From Acidobacteriota bacterium (GTDB lineage Bacteria > Acidobacteriota > Thermoanaerobaculia > Thermoanaerobaculales > Thermoanaerobaculaceae), in NCBI GenBank assembly GCA_004298115.1, contig SCRJ01000103.1, forward strand, positions 1 through 59,205: a stretch of 59,205 nucleotides of DNA, read 5' to 3'. The position numbers and the translations under genes are program-made. The notes under the pieces are model-generated. The model saw only the letters and a program-made list of their open reading frames with translations, did not search any database and had not been told where the DNA came from. Shown piece after piece: positions 26,557 to 35,137 of this stretch (position 1 is its first letter; each line of letters starts with the position of its first letter).

Positions 26557-27468
26557 GTGGGATATCACTGCGTGGTCTGCGTCAAGCAGGTGCCCGACAC
26601 CAAGGGGATCACCGGCGAGGCGATGAAAGACGACGGCACGGTCAACCGCGCCGCGTTGCCCGCGATCTTCAACCCCGAGGACTTGAACGCGCTGGAAACG
26701 GCGCTCGCCGTGCGGGACGGGCACGGCGGCACGGTGACCGTCGTCACCATGGGCCTGCCCAAGGCGTCGGACGTGCTGCGCGAGTCGCTGTTCCGCGGCG
26801 CCGACCGCGCCGTCCTCCTCACCGACCGGCGCGCGGCCGGCTCGGACACCCTGGCCACCAGCTACATCCTGGCGTGCGCCATCCGCCGTCTCGACGCCGA
26901 CATCGTGCTCTGCGGCCGGCAGGCGATCGACGGCGACACCGCCCAGGTCGGGCCCCAGCTTGCCGAGAAGCTCTCGTTCACCCTCGTCACCTACCTCGAG
27001 CAGCTGCTCGAGCTGCGCGGCCGCACCCTGCGGGCCAGGCGCAACCTGGGCCACGGCTGGGAGATCGTCGAGACGCAACTGCCGGTGCTCGCCACCGTCC
27101 TCGACACCGCCAACACGCCGCGGCCGCCGGCGGCGCGGCGGGTGATGAAGTTCAAGAAGGCGCGCTGCCGCAGCGAGGTCGAGCAGGCCGTGGGGCGCGA
27201 GCTGGCCGCGGCGGGCGACGAGGAGAAGGCGGCCGAGGCGGCGAGGCGGTGCGATGCGCTCGCCCAGCGCGGCCTGCTGATCGAGCAGTGGAACCTGGAC
27301 GACGTCGGCGCCGACCTCGCCTGGTGCGGGTTCAAGGGCAGCCCGACCAAGGTGCACCGGGTGCAGTCGATCGTGCTCGCCGGCGGCGCCTACCGCGAGT
27401 ACCCCCCCACCGATCCGGGCGTGGCGCAGCTCGTCCGTGAGCTCATCGAGGACCACACCATTGGCTAG
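26557..27468 (+). CDS. etfB: Electron transfer flavoprotein beta subunit
   Basis: EtfB binds AMP or a second FAD and passes electrons between acyl-CoA dehydrogenases and their partners. The N-terminal CVVCVKQVPDT motif and CGRQAIDGDTAQVGPQLAE are diagnostic. The IDGDTAQVGP form is what I recall for the electron-bifurcating Etf class, where this loop contacts NADH and the bifurcating flavin, while respiratory EtfB proteins carry IDDDCNQTG here. At 303 residues it is longer than the usual 250-260, through a C-terminal extension. GTG is the start because GAGGAG lies 7 nt before it and the conserved strand follows. It leads an operon with etfA and an acyl-CoA dehydrogenase. Confidence 0.95.
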   Translation: MGYHCVVCVKQVPDTKGITGEAMKDDGTVNRAALPAIFNPEDLNALETALAVRDGHGGTVTVVTMGLPKASDVLRESLFRGADRAVLLTDRRAAGSDTLATSYILACAIRRLDADIVLCGRQAIDGDTAQVGPQLAEKLSFTLVTYLEQLLELRGRTLRARRNLGHGWEIVETQLPVLATVLDTANTPRPPAARRVMKFKKARCRSEVEQAVGRELAAAGDEEKAAEAARRCDALAQRGLLIEQWNLDDVGADLAWCGFKGSPTKVHRVQSIVLAGGAYREYPPTDPGVAQLVRELIEDHTIG

Positions 27469-27489
27469 GCGGCCGGCAAGGGGCGAGCG

Positions 27490-28584
27490 ATGATCGACGT
27501 CAACCGGCGAGGTGAGGTCTGGATCGTCGCGGAGCAGGAGGGCGGCGCCATCGCCGAGGTGTCGCTCGAGCTGCTCGGCAAGGGCCGCGAGCTGGCGGAC
27601 ACGCTCGGGGTGCCGCTCGCCGCGGTGCTCCTGACCGCCGCGGACGGCGAGACGACGGCGACCCGGCTCGGACAGTACGGTGCGGACCGGGTCTACCTCG
27701 TCGAGCACGACCTGTTGCGCCACTACCAGACCGCGACGTACGCCCGCGTGGTGTGCGAGCTTGCGGCGGCGTGGTCGCCGCAGGTCGTCCTGTACGGCGC
27801 GACGGCGCTGGGGCGGGACCTCGCGCCGACCGTGGCGAGCGCCCTGAAGTGCGGGCTGACCGCCGACTGCACCGACCTGCAGATCGGCGACCACACCCCC
27901 CCGGGGAGCAAGGAGCTGCAGAAGAACCTGCTGCTGCAGATCCGCCCGGCGTTCGGCGGCAGCATCATCGCCACCATCGTGAACTACGACCGCTGGCCAC
28001 AGATGGCAACGGTGCGCGAAGGCGTGATGGTGATGCCGCAGCCGGACGGACACCGGCGGGCCGTGCTGGTGCGCCACGCCGCGGCGTTCGACGGCTTCCG
28101 GCCGCCGCTCGCGGTCCTGGAGTCGGAGCGGCGGGAGAAGAAGGTCAACCTCAAGGCGGCCCGCGTCATCGTCGCCGGCGGCGCCGGCGTCGGGGACAAG
28201 GCGAGCTTCCGCCTCATCTGGGAGCTGGCGAACTGCCTCGGCGGCGCCGTCGGGGCCAGCCGGGCGGCGATCGACCTCGGCTTCGTCGACAAGGACCACC
28301 AGGTCGGTCAGACCGGCACCACCGTCCGCCCGGCGCTCTACGTCGCCTGCGGAATCTCCGGCGCGGTCCAGCACCGCGCCGGCATGGAGGAGTCCGCCAA
28401 GATCCTGGCGATCAACACCGACCCCTCCGCCCCGATCTTCGCCGTCGCCCACTACGGCATCGTGGGCGACCTCAGGGTCGTCATCCCGAAGCTCATCCGC
28501 GCCGTCCGCAGCGGGGCGAAGCCCGAGGCGCTCGCGACGCCGCTCGCGCCGCCGGAGGCCGAGGCCGGCGGGGCGCGGGGCTAG
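27490..28584 (+). CDS. etfA: Electron transfer flavoprotein alpha subunit
   Basis: EtfA (364 aa) carries the electron-transferring FAD. The C-terminal FAD domain shows VNLKAARVIVAGGAGVGD, VGQTGTTVRPALYVACGISGAVQH and INTDPSAPIFAVAHYGIVGDL, all classic. The N-terminal domain holds GLTADCTDLQI and RPAFGGSIIATI with PQMATVREGVM, the pattern seen in EtfA of Bcd/Etf and caffeyl-CoA reductase complexes. The gene starts 21 nt after etfB. The ATG is preceded by AAGGGGCG. A C-terminal Pro/Ala-rich tail of about 15 residues is added. Confidence 0.95.
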   Translation: MIDVNRRGEVWIVAEQEGGAIAEVSLELLGKGRELADTLGVPLAAVLLTAADGETTATRLGQYGADRVYLVEHDLLRHYQTATYARVVCELAAAWSPQVVLYGATALGRDLAPTVASALKCGLTADCTDLQIGDHTPPGSKELQKNLLLQIRPAFGGSIIATIVNYDRWPQMATVREGVMVMPQPDGHRRAVLVRHAAAFDGFRPPLAVLESERREKKVNLKAARVIVAGGAGVGDKASFRLIWELANCLGGAVGASRAAIDLGFVDKDHQVGQTGTTVRPALYVACGISGAVQHRAGMEESAKILAINTDPSAPIFAVAHYGIVGDLRVVIPKLIRAVRSGAKPEALATPLAPPEAEAGGARG

Positions 28585-28593
28585 GGGGCGACG

Positions 28594-30318
28594 ATGGCCA
28601 ACTACTTCCTCGACAACTCCGACATCCAGTTCCTCTTCGAGCACATGGACCTGCGCCGCCTCTGTGAGCTCTTCGAGGAGGGGTTCCGCTTCAACGCCGA
28701 GTTCGACTTTGCGCCCGAGGACGCCGCGGACGCGCTCGACAACTACCGCCGCATCCTGACCTCCCTGGGCGAGCTGGCGGCCGACGTGATCGCTCCCACG
28801 GCCGGCGAAACCGACCGCGTCGGGAACGTCCTCCACGACGACGGCAGCGTGAGCTACGCCCCCGGCATCGCCGACGCGATGCAGCGCCTGGCGCAGGCCG
28901 ACCTGATGGGCTTCATCCTCCCGTACCGGTTCGGCGGCCTCAACGCCCCGCTGCTCGCCTACACCATGGCGACGGAAGTCGTCAGCCGCGCCGACGCCTC
29001 GCTGATGAACCTCTTCGGCCTGCAGGGGATCGCCGAGACGATCAACGCCTTCGCCAGCGAGGAGATCAAAGCGGCGGTGCTGCCGGACATGGCGGCGGGG
29101 CGGAAGAACGGCGCGATGGTGCTCACCGAGCCCGACGCCGGCAGCGACCTGCAGGCGATCAAGGTGCGCGCCTTCCAGGACGGGGCGGGCAACTGGTTCG
29201 TCCAGGGCGTCAAGCGCTTCATCACCAACGGGTGCGGCGAGGTCCTGCTCGTGCTCGCCCGCAGCGAGCCTGGGATCGCCGATGCCCGCGGCCTGTCGCT
29301 GTTCCTCGTGGAACGCGGGCCGCGCGTGCGGGTCCGCCGCCTCGAGGACAAGCTCGGCATCCACGGCAGCCCGACCTGCGAGCTCTTCTTCGACGACGCC
29401 CCGGCGCAGCTCGTCGGGGCGCGCCAGCGCGGCCTCGTCACCTACGTCATGAGCCTGATGAACGGCGCCCGCATCGGGATCGCGGCGCAGGCGCTCGGCA
29501 TCGGCGAGGCGGCGTACCGGGTGGCGCGCGAGTACGCCGCCAAGCGCAAGCAGTTCGGCGCCGCGATCGACGCGATCCCCGCCGTCCGCGAGCTCCTCGT
29601 GGACATGAGCGTGGAGTTGCAGGCGGCGCGCGCCCTGACCTACTACGCCAGCTTCTGCGTGGACCTCGAGACCGGGGCGTCGCGCCGGCTCGAGGGGGGC
29701 GCCGCGGGGGACGAGGCCCGGGTCCTGCAGCAGGAGCTGCGCCGCCTCAAGCGCGCCAACGCGATGCTCACGCCGATGAGCAAGTACGTCGCCTCGGAGA
29801 TGTCGATGCGGGTCGCCAACAGCGCCGTCGCCGTCCTCGGCGGCAGCGGCTACATGAAGGACTACGCCGTCGAGCGCCACCTGCGCGACAGCCGCATCAC
29901 CACCATCTACGAGGGCACGAGCCAGCTCCAGGTCGTCGCCGCGATGGGCGGCGTCGCCGCGGGCACCGCGCGCGCGGTCGTGGCGAGCCTCCTCGACAGG
30001 GAGTGGCCCCAGGCGGTGCGGCCGCTGGCCGCGCAGGTCCGCGAGGGCCTCGCGCTCCTCGAGGAGGCGGTCGCGTTCGCGAAGGCGCAGCCGGGCGCCG
30101 GCTACGCCGCGCTGTACGGCCGCAAGATCGTGGACATGGCGTGCGCTCTGGTGGTCGCGGGGCTGTTCTGCGGCCAGGCGGCCGCCAGCGAGCGCAAGCT
30201 CGCGGTCGCGGGGCGGTGGCTCGCCGTGAAGCTCCCCGAGCTGCGCATGAACCGCGATCTCGTCTGCTCCGGCGACGAGCGGCCGATCGCCGAGTTCGAA
30301 GCCCTCGCCACGTCCTGA
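28594..30318 (+). CDS. Acyl-CoA dehydrogenase with C-terminal extension
   Basis: The 574-residue flavoenzyme oxidises acyl-CoA thioesters to enoyl-CoA, or works in reverse if coupled to a bifurcating Etf. The middle domain shows MVLTEPDAGSDLQAI and FITNG. The C-terminal four-helix domain shows KRKQFGAAIDAIPAV and GGSGYMKDYAVERHLRDSR, then the catalytic Glu in TTIYEGTSQLQ. It is about 190 residues longer than short-chain enzymes, with an N-terminal helical lead-in and a C-terminal helical domain like long FadE-type members. The chain-length preference is unknown. The start is 9 nt after the etfA stop, which indicates a tight operon. Confidence 0.93.
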   Translation: MANYFLDNSDIQFLFEHMDLRRLCELFEEGFRFNAEFDFAPEDAADALDNYRRILTSLGELAADVIAPTAGETDRVGNVLHDDGSVSYAPGIADAMQRLAQADLMGFILPYRFGGLNAPLLAYTMATEVVSRADASLMNLFGLQGIAETINAFASEEIKAAVLPDMAAGRKNGAMVLTEPDAGSDLQAIKVRAFQDGAGNWFVQGVKRFITNGCGEVLLVLARSEPGIADARGLSLFLVERGPRVRVRRLEDKLGIHGSPTCELFFDDAPAQLVGARQRGLVTYVMSLMNGARIGIAAQALGIGEAAYRVAREYAAKRKQFGAAIDAIPAVRELLVDMSVELQAARALTYYASFCVDLETGASRRLEGGAAGDEARVLQQELRRLKRANAMLTPMSKYVASEMSMRVANSAVAVLGGSGYMKDYAVERHLRDSRITTIYEGTSQLQVVAAMGGVAAGTARAVVASLLDREWPQAVRPLAAQVREGLALLEEAVAFAKAQPGAGYAALYGRKIVDMACALVVAGLFCGQAAASERKLAVAGRWLAVKLPELRMNRDLVCSGDERPIAEFEALATS

Positions 30319-30445
30319 CCCGTCCCGACCCTCCTCGTCCGTCCGGTGGGGCGGCCGCCCTCGCCCGCCCGGCCGCCTCCGGGCCGTCGGCCCCGCGCGG
30401 CGACTGCGGCGAGAACCAGAACGATCCGTTTTCGTAGGAACAGGG

Positions 30446-32716
30446 GTGCGCTCCGCCTTTCTCGTCGCAACTCTGGCCGGGTTCGCCGCCGCGACCGGGG
30501 CGGCCTCGGCCGAGCAGTCGCTGCGCGGTCCCGAGATCCGCATCGCCCGCGCCGCCGGAGCGATCACGGTGGACGGGGACCTCTCCGACCCCGGCTGGCG
30601 CGGCGCGACCAGGGTGGACACCTGGATCGAGACCCGCCCGGGCGACAACGTGCCGCCCAAGGTGAGGTCGGTCGGGTACATCACGTACGACGATCGCTAC
30701 TTCTACGCCGGGTTCGAGTTCTTCGACCCCGACCCGGCGAGGATCCGCGCGCCGTACGCCGACCGCGACGACATCTCCGAGGCGATCGACTACGGCGGCG
30801 TCGTCCTCGACACCCGCAACGACGGCCGCACCGGGGTCCTGTTCCTGGCGACGCCGCGCGGGGTGCAGTACGACGCGGTGACCAACGACGCCACCGGCAA
30901 CGAGGACTCCTCGCCCGACGTCTACTGGGACTCGGCGGGGAGGATCACGCACGACGGCTGGGTGCTCGAGATCCGCATCCCGTTCTCCTCGCTGCGCTAC
31001 GCGGGGACCGGTCCGCAGACCTGGGGGATCATGCTCTTCCGCAACTACCCGAGGGAGTTCCGCTACCAGCTCTTCTCGATGCCGCTCCCGCGCGGCGGCA
31101 ACTGCTTCGTCTGCCGCGCCAACACGCTCACCGGCCTCGACGGGCTCCCCTCGGGCGACCACCTCGTCGTCGCCCCGTACCTCTCGGCCAAGCGGGAAGC
31201 CCTGCCGCGCGGCGAACCCGGCACGCCGCTCGTCGACGGCCCGACCGACCTCACCGGCGGCGTCGACGCCAAGTGGGTCCCGAACCCCGATCACGCGTTC
31301 GACGCGACGATCAACCCCGACTTCTCGCAAGTCGAGTCGGACGTGGCGCAGATCTCGGCGAACGAACGCTTCGCCCTCCTCTACCCGGAGAAGCGGCCGT
31401 TCTTCCTCGAGGGCACGGAGCTGTTTTCGACCCCGATCCAGGCGGTCTACACACGGGCGATCACCTCGCCGCGGTGGGGCGCGCGTGCGACCGGCAAGAG
31501 CGGCGACACCGCCTACACCGCCCTCGTCGCCGACGACCGCGGCGGCGGCAGCGCCATCCTCCCCGGCCCCGATTCCTCGTCGTTCGCCAACCAGGACTTC
31601 GCCTCACGCGTGGGCGTGGTGCGCGTGCGCCGCGACCTCGGGACGTCGTTCGTCAGCTTCCTCGCCACCGACCGGGAGATCAGCGGCGGAGGGTCGAACC
31701 GGGTGTTCGGTCCGGACTTCCAGTGGCACCCGAGTTCGACCGACACGATCACCGGGCAGATCCTGTTCAGCACGAGCCGGACCCCGGACCGGCCCGACCT
31801 CGCCGCGCAGTGGGACGGCCGCACGCTCTCGGGCGGCGGGGCCGATTTCTGGTGGTCGCACAGCACGCGCCACTTCGACGCGTCGGCCGAGGTCAAGGCG
31901 TTCGGCGAGGGGTTCCGCGCCGACGCCGGCTTCGTCCCCCAGGTCGGCTTCCGCGAGAGCTACGCCGAGCTGGGGTACAGCTGGCTGCCGACCGGGTTCT
32001 TCACGCGGGTCAGGGTGTTCGCGCTGGCCGACCCGATGTGGGACAACGACGGCGGGCGCCTGCGCAGCCTGGTCGCGGCGGGCGTCAACGTCGAGGGCCG
32101 CTGGAACTCGTTCGCCAAGGTGTGGGTGTACGCGGACCGCTGGCGGGTCGACCCGCCGGGCGCCGACCTTTCCGCCCGGCGCGAGATCCCGCAGACCCAG
32201 CTCCGCGTCAGCGTGCAGGCGTCGCCGTCCCAGGTCCTGGCGGGGATCTCCCTCGAAGGCGTCCTTGGGGAGCAGATCGACTTCGCCAACGCCCGCCCCG
32301 GCCGCGGGGCGACCCTGACCCTGGCGCTGACCTCGCGCGCCACCGACCACCTCGCGCTCCGCCTCGACGCGTCGCGCCGCTGGATCGACGTCCGCCCCGA
32401 CGGCGGCGGCCCGCGGTCACGGCTGTTCACGGCTCAGGTCGAGCGCTTGAAGGCGACCTATACGTTCAACCCGCGCAGCTACGCGCGCCTGATCGCACAG
32501 TACGCGCGGACCGACAGCAACCCCGCCCTCTACCGCGACCCGGTGGACGCACGCTCGGGGTCGCTCACCGGGTCCGCGCTCCTCGCCTACAAGCTCAACT
32601 GGCAGACGGTGCTGTTCCTCGGTTACGGGGACGAACGCACCCTCGACGCCGCCGGCAACTTCCAGCGTTCGGCCCGCCAGCTCTTCCTCAAAGCGTCCTA
32701 CGCGCTGCAGCGGTAG
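30446..32716 (+). CDS. DUF5916 outer-membrane barrel with CBM9-like domain
   Basis: A signal peptide opens this 756-residue protein. The first domain (about residues 30-215) begins IRIARAAGAITVDGDLSDPGWRGA, typical of the carbohydrate-binding family 9-like fold found at the N-terminus of DUF5916 proteins. The rest, from GGVDAKWVPNPDHAFDATINPDFSQVE and LLYPEKRPFFLEG on, is DUF5916, predicted as an outer-membrane beta-barrel ending in alternating aromatic strands (YALQR at the end). The role is unknown; a surface-binding or transport function is plausible. The start is GTG after AGGAACAGGG. The 127-bp gap after the dehydrogenase gene contains an 8-bp inverted repeat but no T-tract. Confidence 0.85.
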   Translation: MRSAFLVATLAGFAAATGAASAEQSLRGPEIRIARAAGAITVDGDLSDPGWRGATRVDTWIETRPGDNVPPKVRSVGYITYDDRYFYAGFEFFDPDPARIRAPYADRDDISEAIDYGGVVLDTRNDGRTGVLFLATPRGVQYDAVTNDATGNEDSSPDVYWDSAGRITHDGWVLEIRIPFSSLRYAGTGPQTWGIMLFRNYPREFRYQLFSMPLPRGGNCFVCRANTLTGLDGLPSGDHLVVAPYLSAKREALPRGEPGTPLVDGPTDLTGGVDAKWVPNPDHAFDATINPDFSQVESDVAQISANERFALLYPEKRPFFLEGTELFSTPIQAVYTRAITSPRWGARATGKSGDTAYTALVADDRGGGSAILPGPDSSSFANQDFASRVGVVRVRRDLGTSFVSFLATDREISGGGSNRVFGPDFQWHPSSTDTITGQILFSTSRTPDRPDLAAQWDGRTLSGGGADFWWSHSTRHFDASAEVKAFGEGFRADAGFVPQVGFRESYAELGYSWLPTGFFTRVRVFALADPMWDNDGGRLRSLVAAGVNVEGRWNSFAKVWVYADRWRVDPPGADLSARREIPQTQLRVSVQASPSQVLAGISLEGVLGEQIDFANARPGRGATLTLALTSRATDHLALRLDASRRWIDVRPDGGGPRSRLFTAQVERLKATYTFNPRSYARLIAQYARTDSNPALYRDPVDARSGSLTGSALLAYKLNWQTVLFLGYGDERTLDAAGNFQRSARQLFLKASYALQR

Positions 32717-32729
32717 CGGCCACCGGCTG

Positions 32730-32735
32730 TACGAT
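32730..32735 (+). promoter_or_regulatory. -10 box TACGAT at leaderless spacing
   Basis: TACGAT ends 6 nt before the GTG of the following secreted-protein gene, which has no ribosome binding site. A leaderless transcript is the simplest reading. Confidence 0.45.
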
Positions 32736-32741
32736 ATCCCC

Positions 32742-34304
32742 GTGACCCGTGCGGCCTCCGCGGCCTGCCTGGCGCTCCTCCTCTGGCCGGCGTGGGCCGG
32801 TGCGGCCGGCCAACCGTGGGTGATCACCACGCCCGTCACGGTCACCTCGCCGATGGACGTCGGCGATGTCCTCGTCGCGGACGGCGGTTCGCTCACCGTC
32901 ACGGGCGTCCCCGACCCCGGCGTCCGGCTTTGGGGCAACCTCGTCGTCGCCGGCCACGGACGCGTCGTGTTCACCGCTTCGGTCGTGCAGGTGATGAGCG
33001 TCTTCCACGGGCAGTACGCCGTGGTGGCGTCGGACGAAAGCTCGCTCACCATCGAGCACTGCGACTACCGCGTCCCGAACGGCGTGCAGCACGCCATCAT
33101 CGCGACCGGCGCCGCCCGCGTCACGGTCACCGACACGGCGTTCCCGTCCGTCCAGCTCATCGCCAACGCCCACGGCACGCTCGACGCCGAGCGTCTCGAC
33201 GGCACGTTTGAGGTCATCCTGCAGGAACCCGCCTCGATCGACCTCGCCGACATCCCGCGCACCCCGAGCGGGGGCTCCCTATGGGTGTGGCCGGAGTTTC
33301 CGCCCGGCTCCGCGGCCGTCTACTCGCCGCCGCTGCCGGGTTTGATCGCGGACTGGTCGTTTCCCCCCGCGGGCGCGACCGGCATCGCGCAGAGCTGCCG
33401 GATCACGCGCTGCCAGGTGAAGCTCTGGCCGCTGCTCGTGCGCGAGGGGAGCGACCTCACCATCCGCGACGTCGCAGCGGAGAACTGGGTCATCGTCGGT
33501 CTCCACCTGCCCTACGCCGCCGTTCTTTCGGGCCTGGTCGACGGCCGCACCTACCAGAACCTGCAGCTCCCGCTCGGCGACCGCCGCCTCGTTCTCGAGC
33601 GCGCCGCCATTCGCACCTGGAACCTCTACCCCGAGGGCACCGCGGTCGTACGGGTGAGCGACTCCACGATCGGCGAGCTGCTCGCGATGGGCACCGCCTG
33701 GGCACGGCTCGACCGCGTCGTCGTCGACGGCAGCGGCGGTTACTTCGGCGCCAACGGCGGCGCGACCGTCGAGGCGTACGCCAGTACCTTCACGTGTGAC
33801 GTTCAGGTCTCGGCGAGCGCGACGATCGAGCTGCACGGCAGCCGGGCCATGCCGTACCCGTTCGACCCGACCGGAGCGCTCACCCGCCTCGGCGCCTACG
33901 ACGACGGCCGCATCCTGCTCGACGCGACCGCCATCGCCACCACCCCGAAGCTCGCGGGCCGCGGCGTCATCGCCGGCGTGTGGATCGCCGACCCGCCCGC
34001 CCACCCGCCGGCCGGCGATCTGGCGCTCTCCGGGACGCTCGCGCTCTCCTCGCTCGATCCCGCCGTCGCCGCGTTCGTCTGGCGCCTCGAGGCGCAGGAG
34101 GAGAGAACGCGCGCCGTGCAGCTCATCGGCCAGGGCCACGCTGCGGCGGACAACGCCCTGCTCGGCGTTTGGACCGGCGCCGACCCCCGCGCGGCCTACG
34201 AGCTGCGCGCCGTCCTCACCGACGGCCTTGGGCGCACCCTCACCGCCGCGACGTTCGTTCCCGGCACCAGCGCTGCCCGGCGACATCTCGCGGCCGGGCA
34301 TTGA
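32742..34304 (+). CDS. Secreted beta-rich protein of unknown function (520 aa)
   Basis: The signal peptide (about MTRAASAACLALLLWPAWAGAAG) is followed by a long series of short beta-strands alternating with turns, such as VTVTSPMDVGDVLVADGGSLTV and LTIEHCDYRV. This pattern is compatible with a right-handed parallel beta-helix of the pectate-lyase or polysaccharide-binding sort. No catalytic motif is recognisable. GTG is the start because the TACGAT box lies directly upstream and the signal peptide follows. It begins 25 nt after the DUF5916 gene. Confidence 0.65.
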   Translation: MTRAASAACLALLLWPAWAGAAGQPWVITTPVTVTSPMDVGDVLVADGGSLTVTGVPDPGVRLWGNLVVAGHGRVVFTASVVQVMSVFHGQYAVVASDESSLTIEHCDYRVPNGVQHAIIATGAARVTVTDTAFPSVQLIANAHGTLDAERLDGTFEVILQEPASIDLADIPRTPSGGSLWVWPEFPPGSAAVYSPPLPGLIADWSFPPAGATGIAQSCRITRCQVKLWPLLVREGSDLTIRDVAAENWVIVGLHLPYAAVLSGLVDGRTYQNLQLPLGDRRLVLERAAIRTWNLYPEGTAVVRVSDSTIGELLAMGTAWARLDRVVVDGSGGYFGANGGATVEAYASTFTCDVQVSASATIELHGSRAMPYPFDPTGALTRLGAYDDGRILLDATAIATTPKLAGRGVIAGVWIADPPAHPPAGDLALSGTLALSSLDPAVAAFVWRLEAQEERTRAVQLIGQGHAAADNALLGVWTGADPRAAYELRAVLTDGLGRTLTAATFVPGTSAARRHLAAGH

Positions 34305-34417
34305 CCCGCCGCCGGACGAGGCCTGCAGGAGCCCGCGCCGGCCGGTTCGACGACCCCGGCGCGGATGGCGCCGCACCCCCCGGAGCACCCGGGCGGGGCC
34401 GGTTCGGAGGTGGGTGA

Positions 34418-34446
34418 TTGACAGGTGTACTTCCTTGGGGCACTCT
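34418..34446 (+). promoter_or_regulatory. Candidate promoter of the histone-like gene
   Basis: A perfect TTGACA (34418-34423), rare in this DNA, is followed after 17 nt by a weak -10 (CACTCT). The leader to the ATG would be about 60 nt. A TAGTAC further down (about 34453) is an alternative with wrong spacing. Confidence 0.4.
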
Positions 34447-34513
34447 TTCCTAGTACATGCCGGCTTCATGTTGGGGTCTAACCAAGTGAACCTTGGAGAA
34501 AGGGGTGGTAAAG

Positions 34514-34757
34514 ATGGCGGCGAAGAAGGTCGTGAAGAAGGCGGCGAAGAAGGTGGTGAAGAAGGCGGCGGCGAAGAAGGTCGTGAAGAAGGCGCCGAAG
34601 AAGGTCGTGAAGAAGGCGGCGGCGAAGAAGGCCGTCAAGAAGGCGCCGAAGAAGGTCGTGAAGAAGGCCGCGCCGAAGAAGGCCGTGAAGAAGGTGGCGA
34701 AGAAGGCCGTGAAGAAGGTGGCGAAGAAAGTGAAGAAGGTGGCGGTGAAGAAGCCCC
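34514..34757 (+). repeat. Tandem AAG-rich repeats encoding the Lys/Ala tail
   Basis: The DNA consists of imperfect tandem GTGAAGAAGGCG-like units of 9-15 nt in the reading frame of the histone-like gene. Such repeats can expand or contract by slippage, so tail length may vary between strains. The other frames give acidic or Phe-rich nonsense that should not be annotated. Confidence 0.75.
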
Positions 34758-35017
34758 GTGTCAAGCGCGCGCCGAATCCGGCGTTCATGCGGCCGATGAT
34801 GCCGAGCGCCGCGCTCGCCGCCGTCGTCGGGTCCGCGCCGATGCCGCGCACCGAGGTCACGAAGAAGCTGTGGGAGTACATCAAGAGGAACAGGCTGCAG
34901 GACCCGGTGAACAAGCGCATGATCAACGCCGATGCCGCCCTCCTCGCCGTGTTCGGCGGCAAGCGGCAGGTGTCGATGTTCGAGATGACCAAGCTGGTCG
35001 GCCAGCACCTGAAGTAG
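34514..35017 (+). CDS. Histone H1-like Lys/Ala tail fused to a SWIB/MDM2 domain
   Basis: The first about 86 residues consist almost only of Lys, Ala and Val in repeats such as KKVVKKAPKKVVKKAAAKK, a histone H1/HctB-like DNA-binding tail. Residues about 92-167 form a SWIB domain: PSAALAAVVGSAPMPRTEVTKKLWEYIKRNRLQDP, then NADAALLAVFGGKRQVSMFEMTKLVGQHL. SWIB domains occur in eukaryotic chromatin remodelling proteins and in Chlamydia, where one is linked to nucleoid proteins. The protein therefore probably binds DNA with the tail and interacts with a partner through SWIB. The ATG follows AAAGGGGTGG; an earlier ATG seven codons upstream is possible. An intrinsic terminator follows. Confidence 0.9.
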   Translation: MAAKKVVKKAAKKVVKKAAAKKVVKKAPKKVVKKAAAKKAVKKAPKKVVKKAAPKKAVKKVAKKAVKKVAKKVKKVAVKKPRVKRAPNPAFMRPMMPSAALAAVVGSAPMPRTEVTKKLWEYIKRNRLQDPVNKRMINADAALLAVFGGKRQVSMFEMTKLVGQHLK

Positions 35018-35059
35018 CCGATCCGCTCGTGACGCCCTGTCTCATCGAGACCGGGACGG

Positions 35060-35088
35060 AAGGCCCGGCTGTCCAGCCGGGCTTTCCC
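35060..35088 (+). terminator. Intrinsic terminator of the histone-like gene
   Basis: An 11-bp stem (AAGGCCCGGCT, with one G-T wobble, pairing with AGCCGGGCTTT) closes a GTCC loop and runs into TTTCCCTTT. It lies 43 nt after the stop codon and between convergent genes, so it may also serve the permease gene from the other side. Confidence 0.85.
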
Positions 35089-35137
35089 TTTGTGCAGCGA
35101 CCCGGTCCGGTACGGCCGCCGCCGGTCGGCTGACCGC

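Noticed and set aside
26359-30684. Minus-strand open frame of 1441 codons
   Set aside because: It is antisense to the etf operon with no start signal or recognisable motif.
34514-34757. Possible CRISPR-like repeat array
   Set aside because: The repeats are short, contiguous and in coding phase, with no unique spacers.
34450-34992. Phe/Thr-rich minus-strand frame
   Set aside because: It is the antisense of the Lys repeats (AAG read as CTT/TTC), not a membrane protein.
33796-35133. Acidic Glu/Gly-rich frame over the histone-like repeats
   Set aside because: It is a frame-shifted reading of the AAG-rich repeats. The Lys/Ala frame continues into a true SWIB domain.
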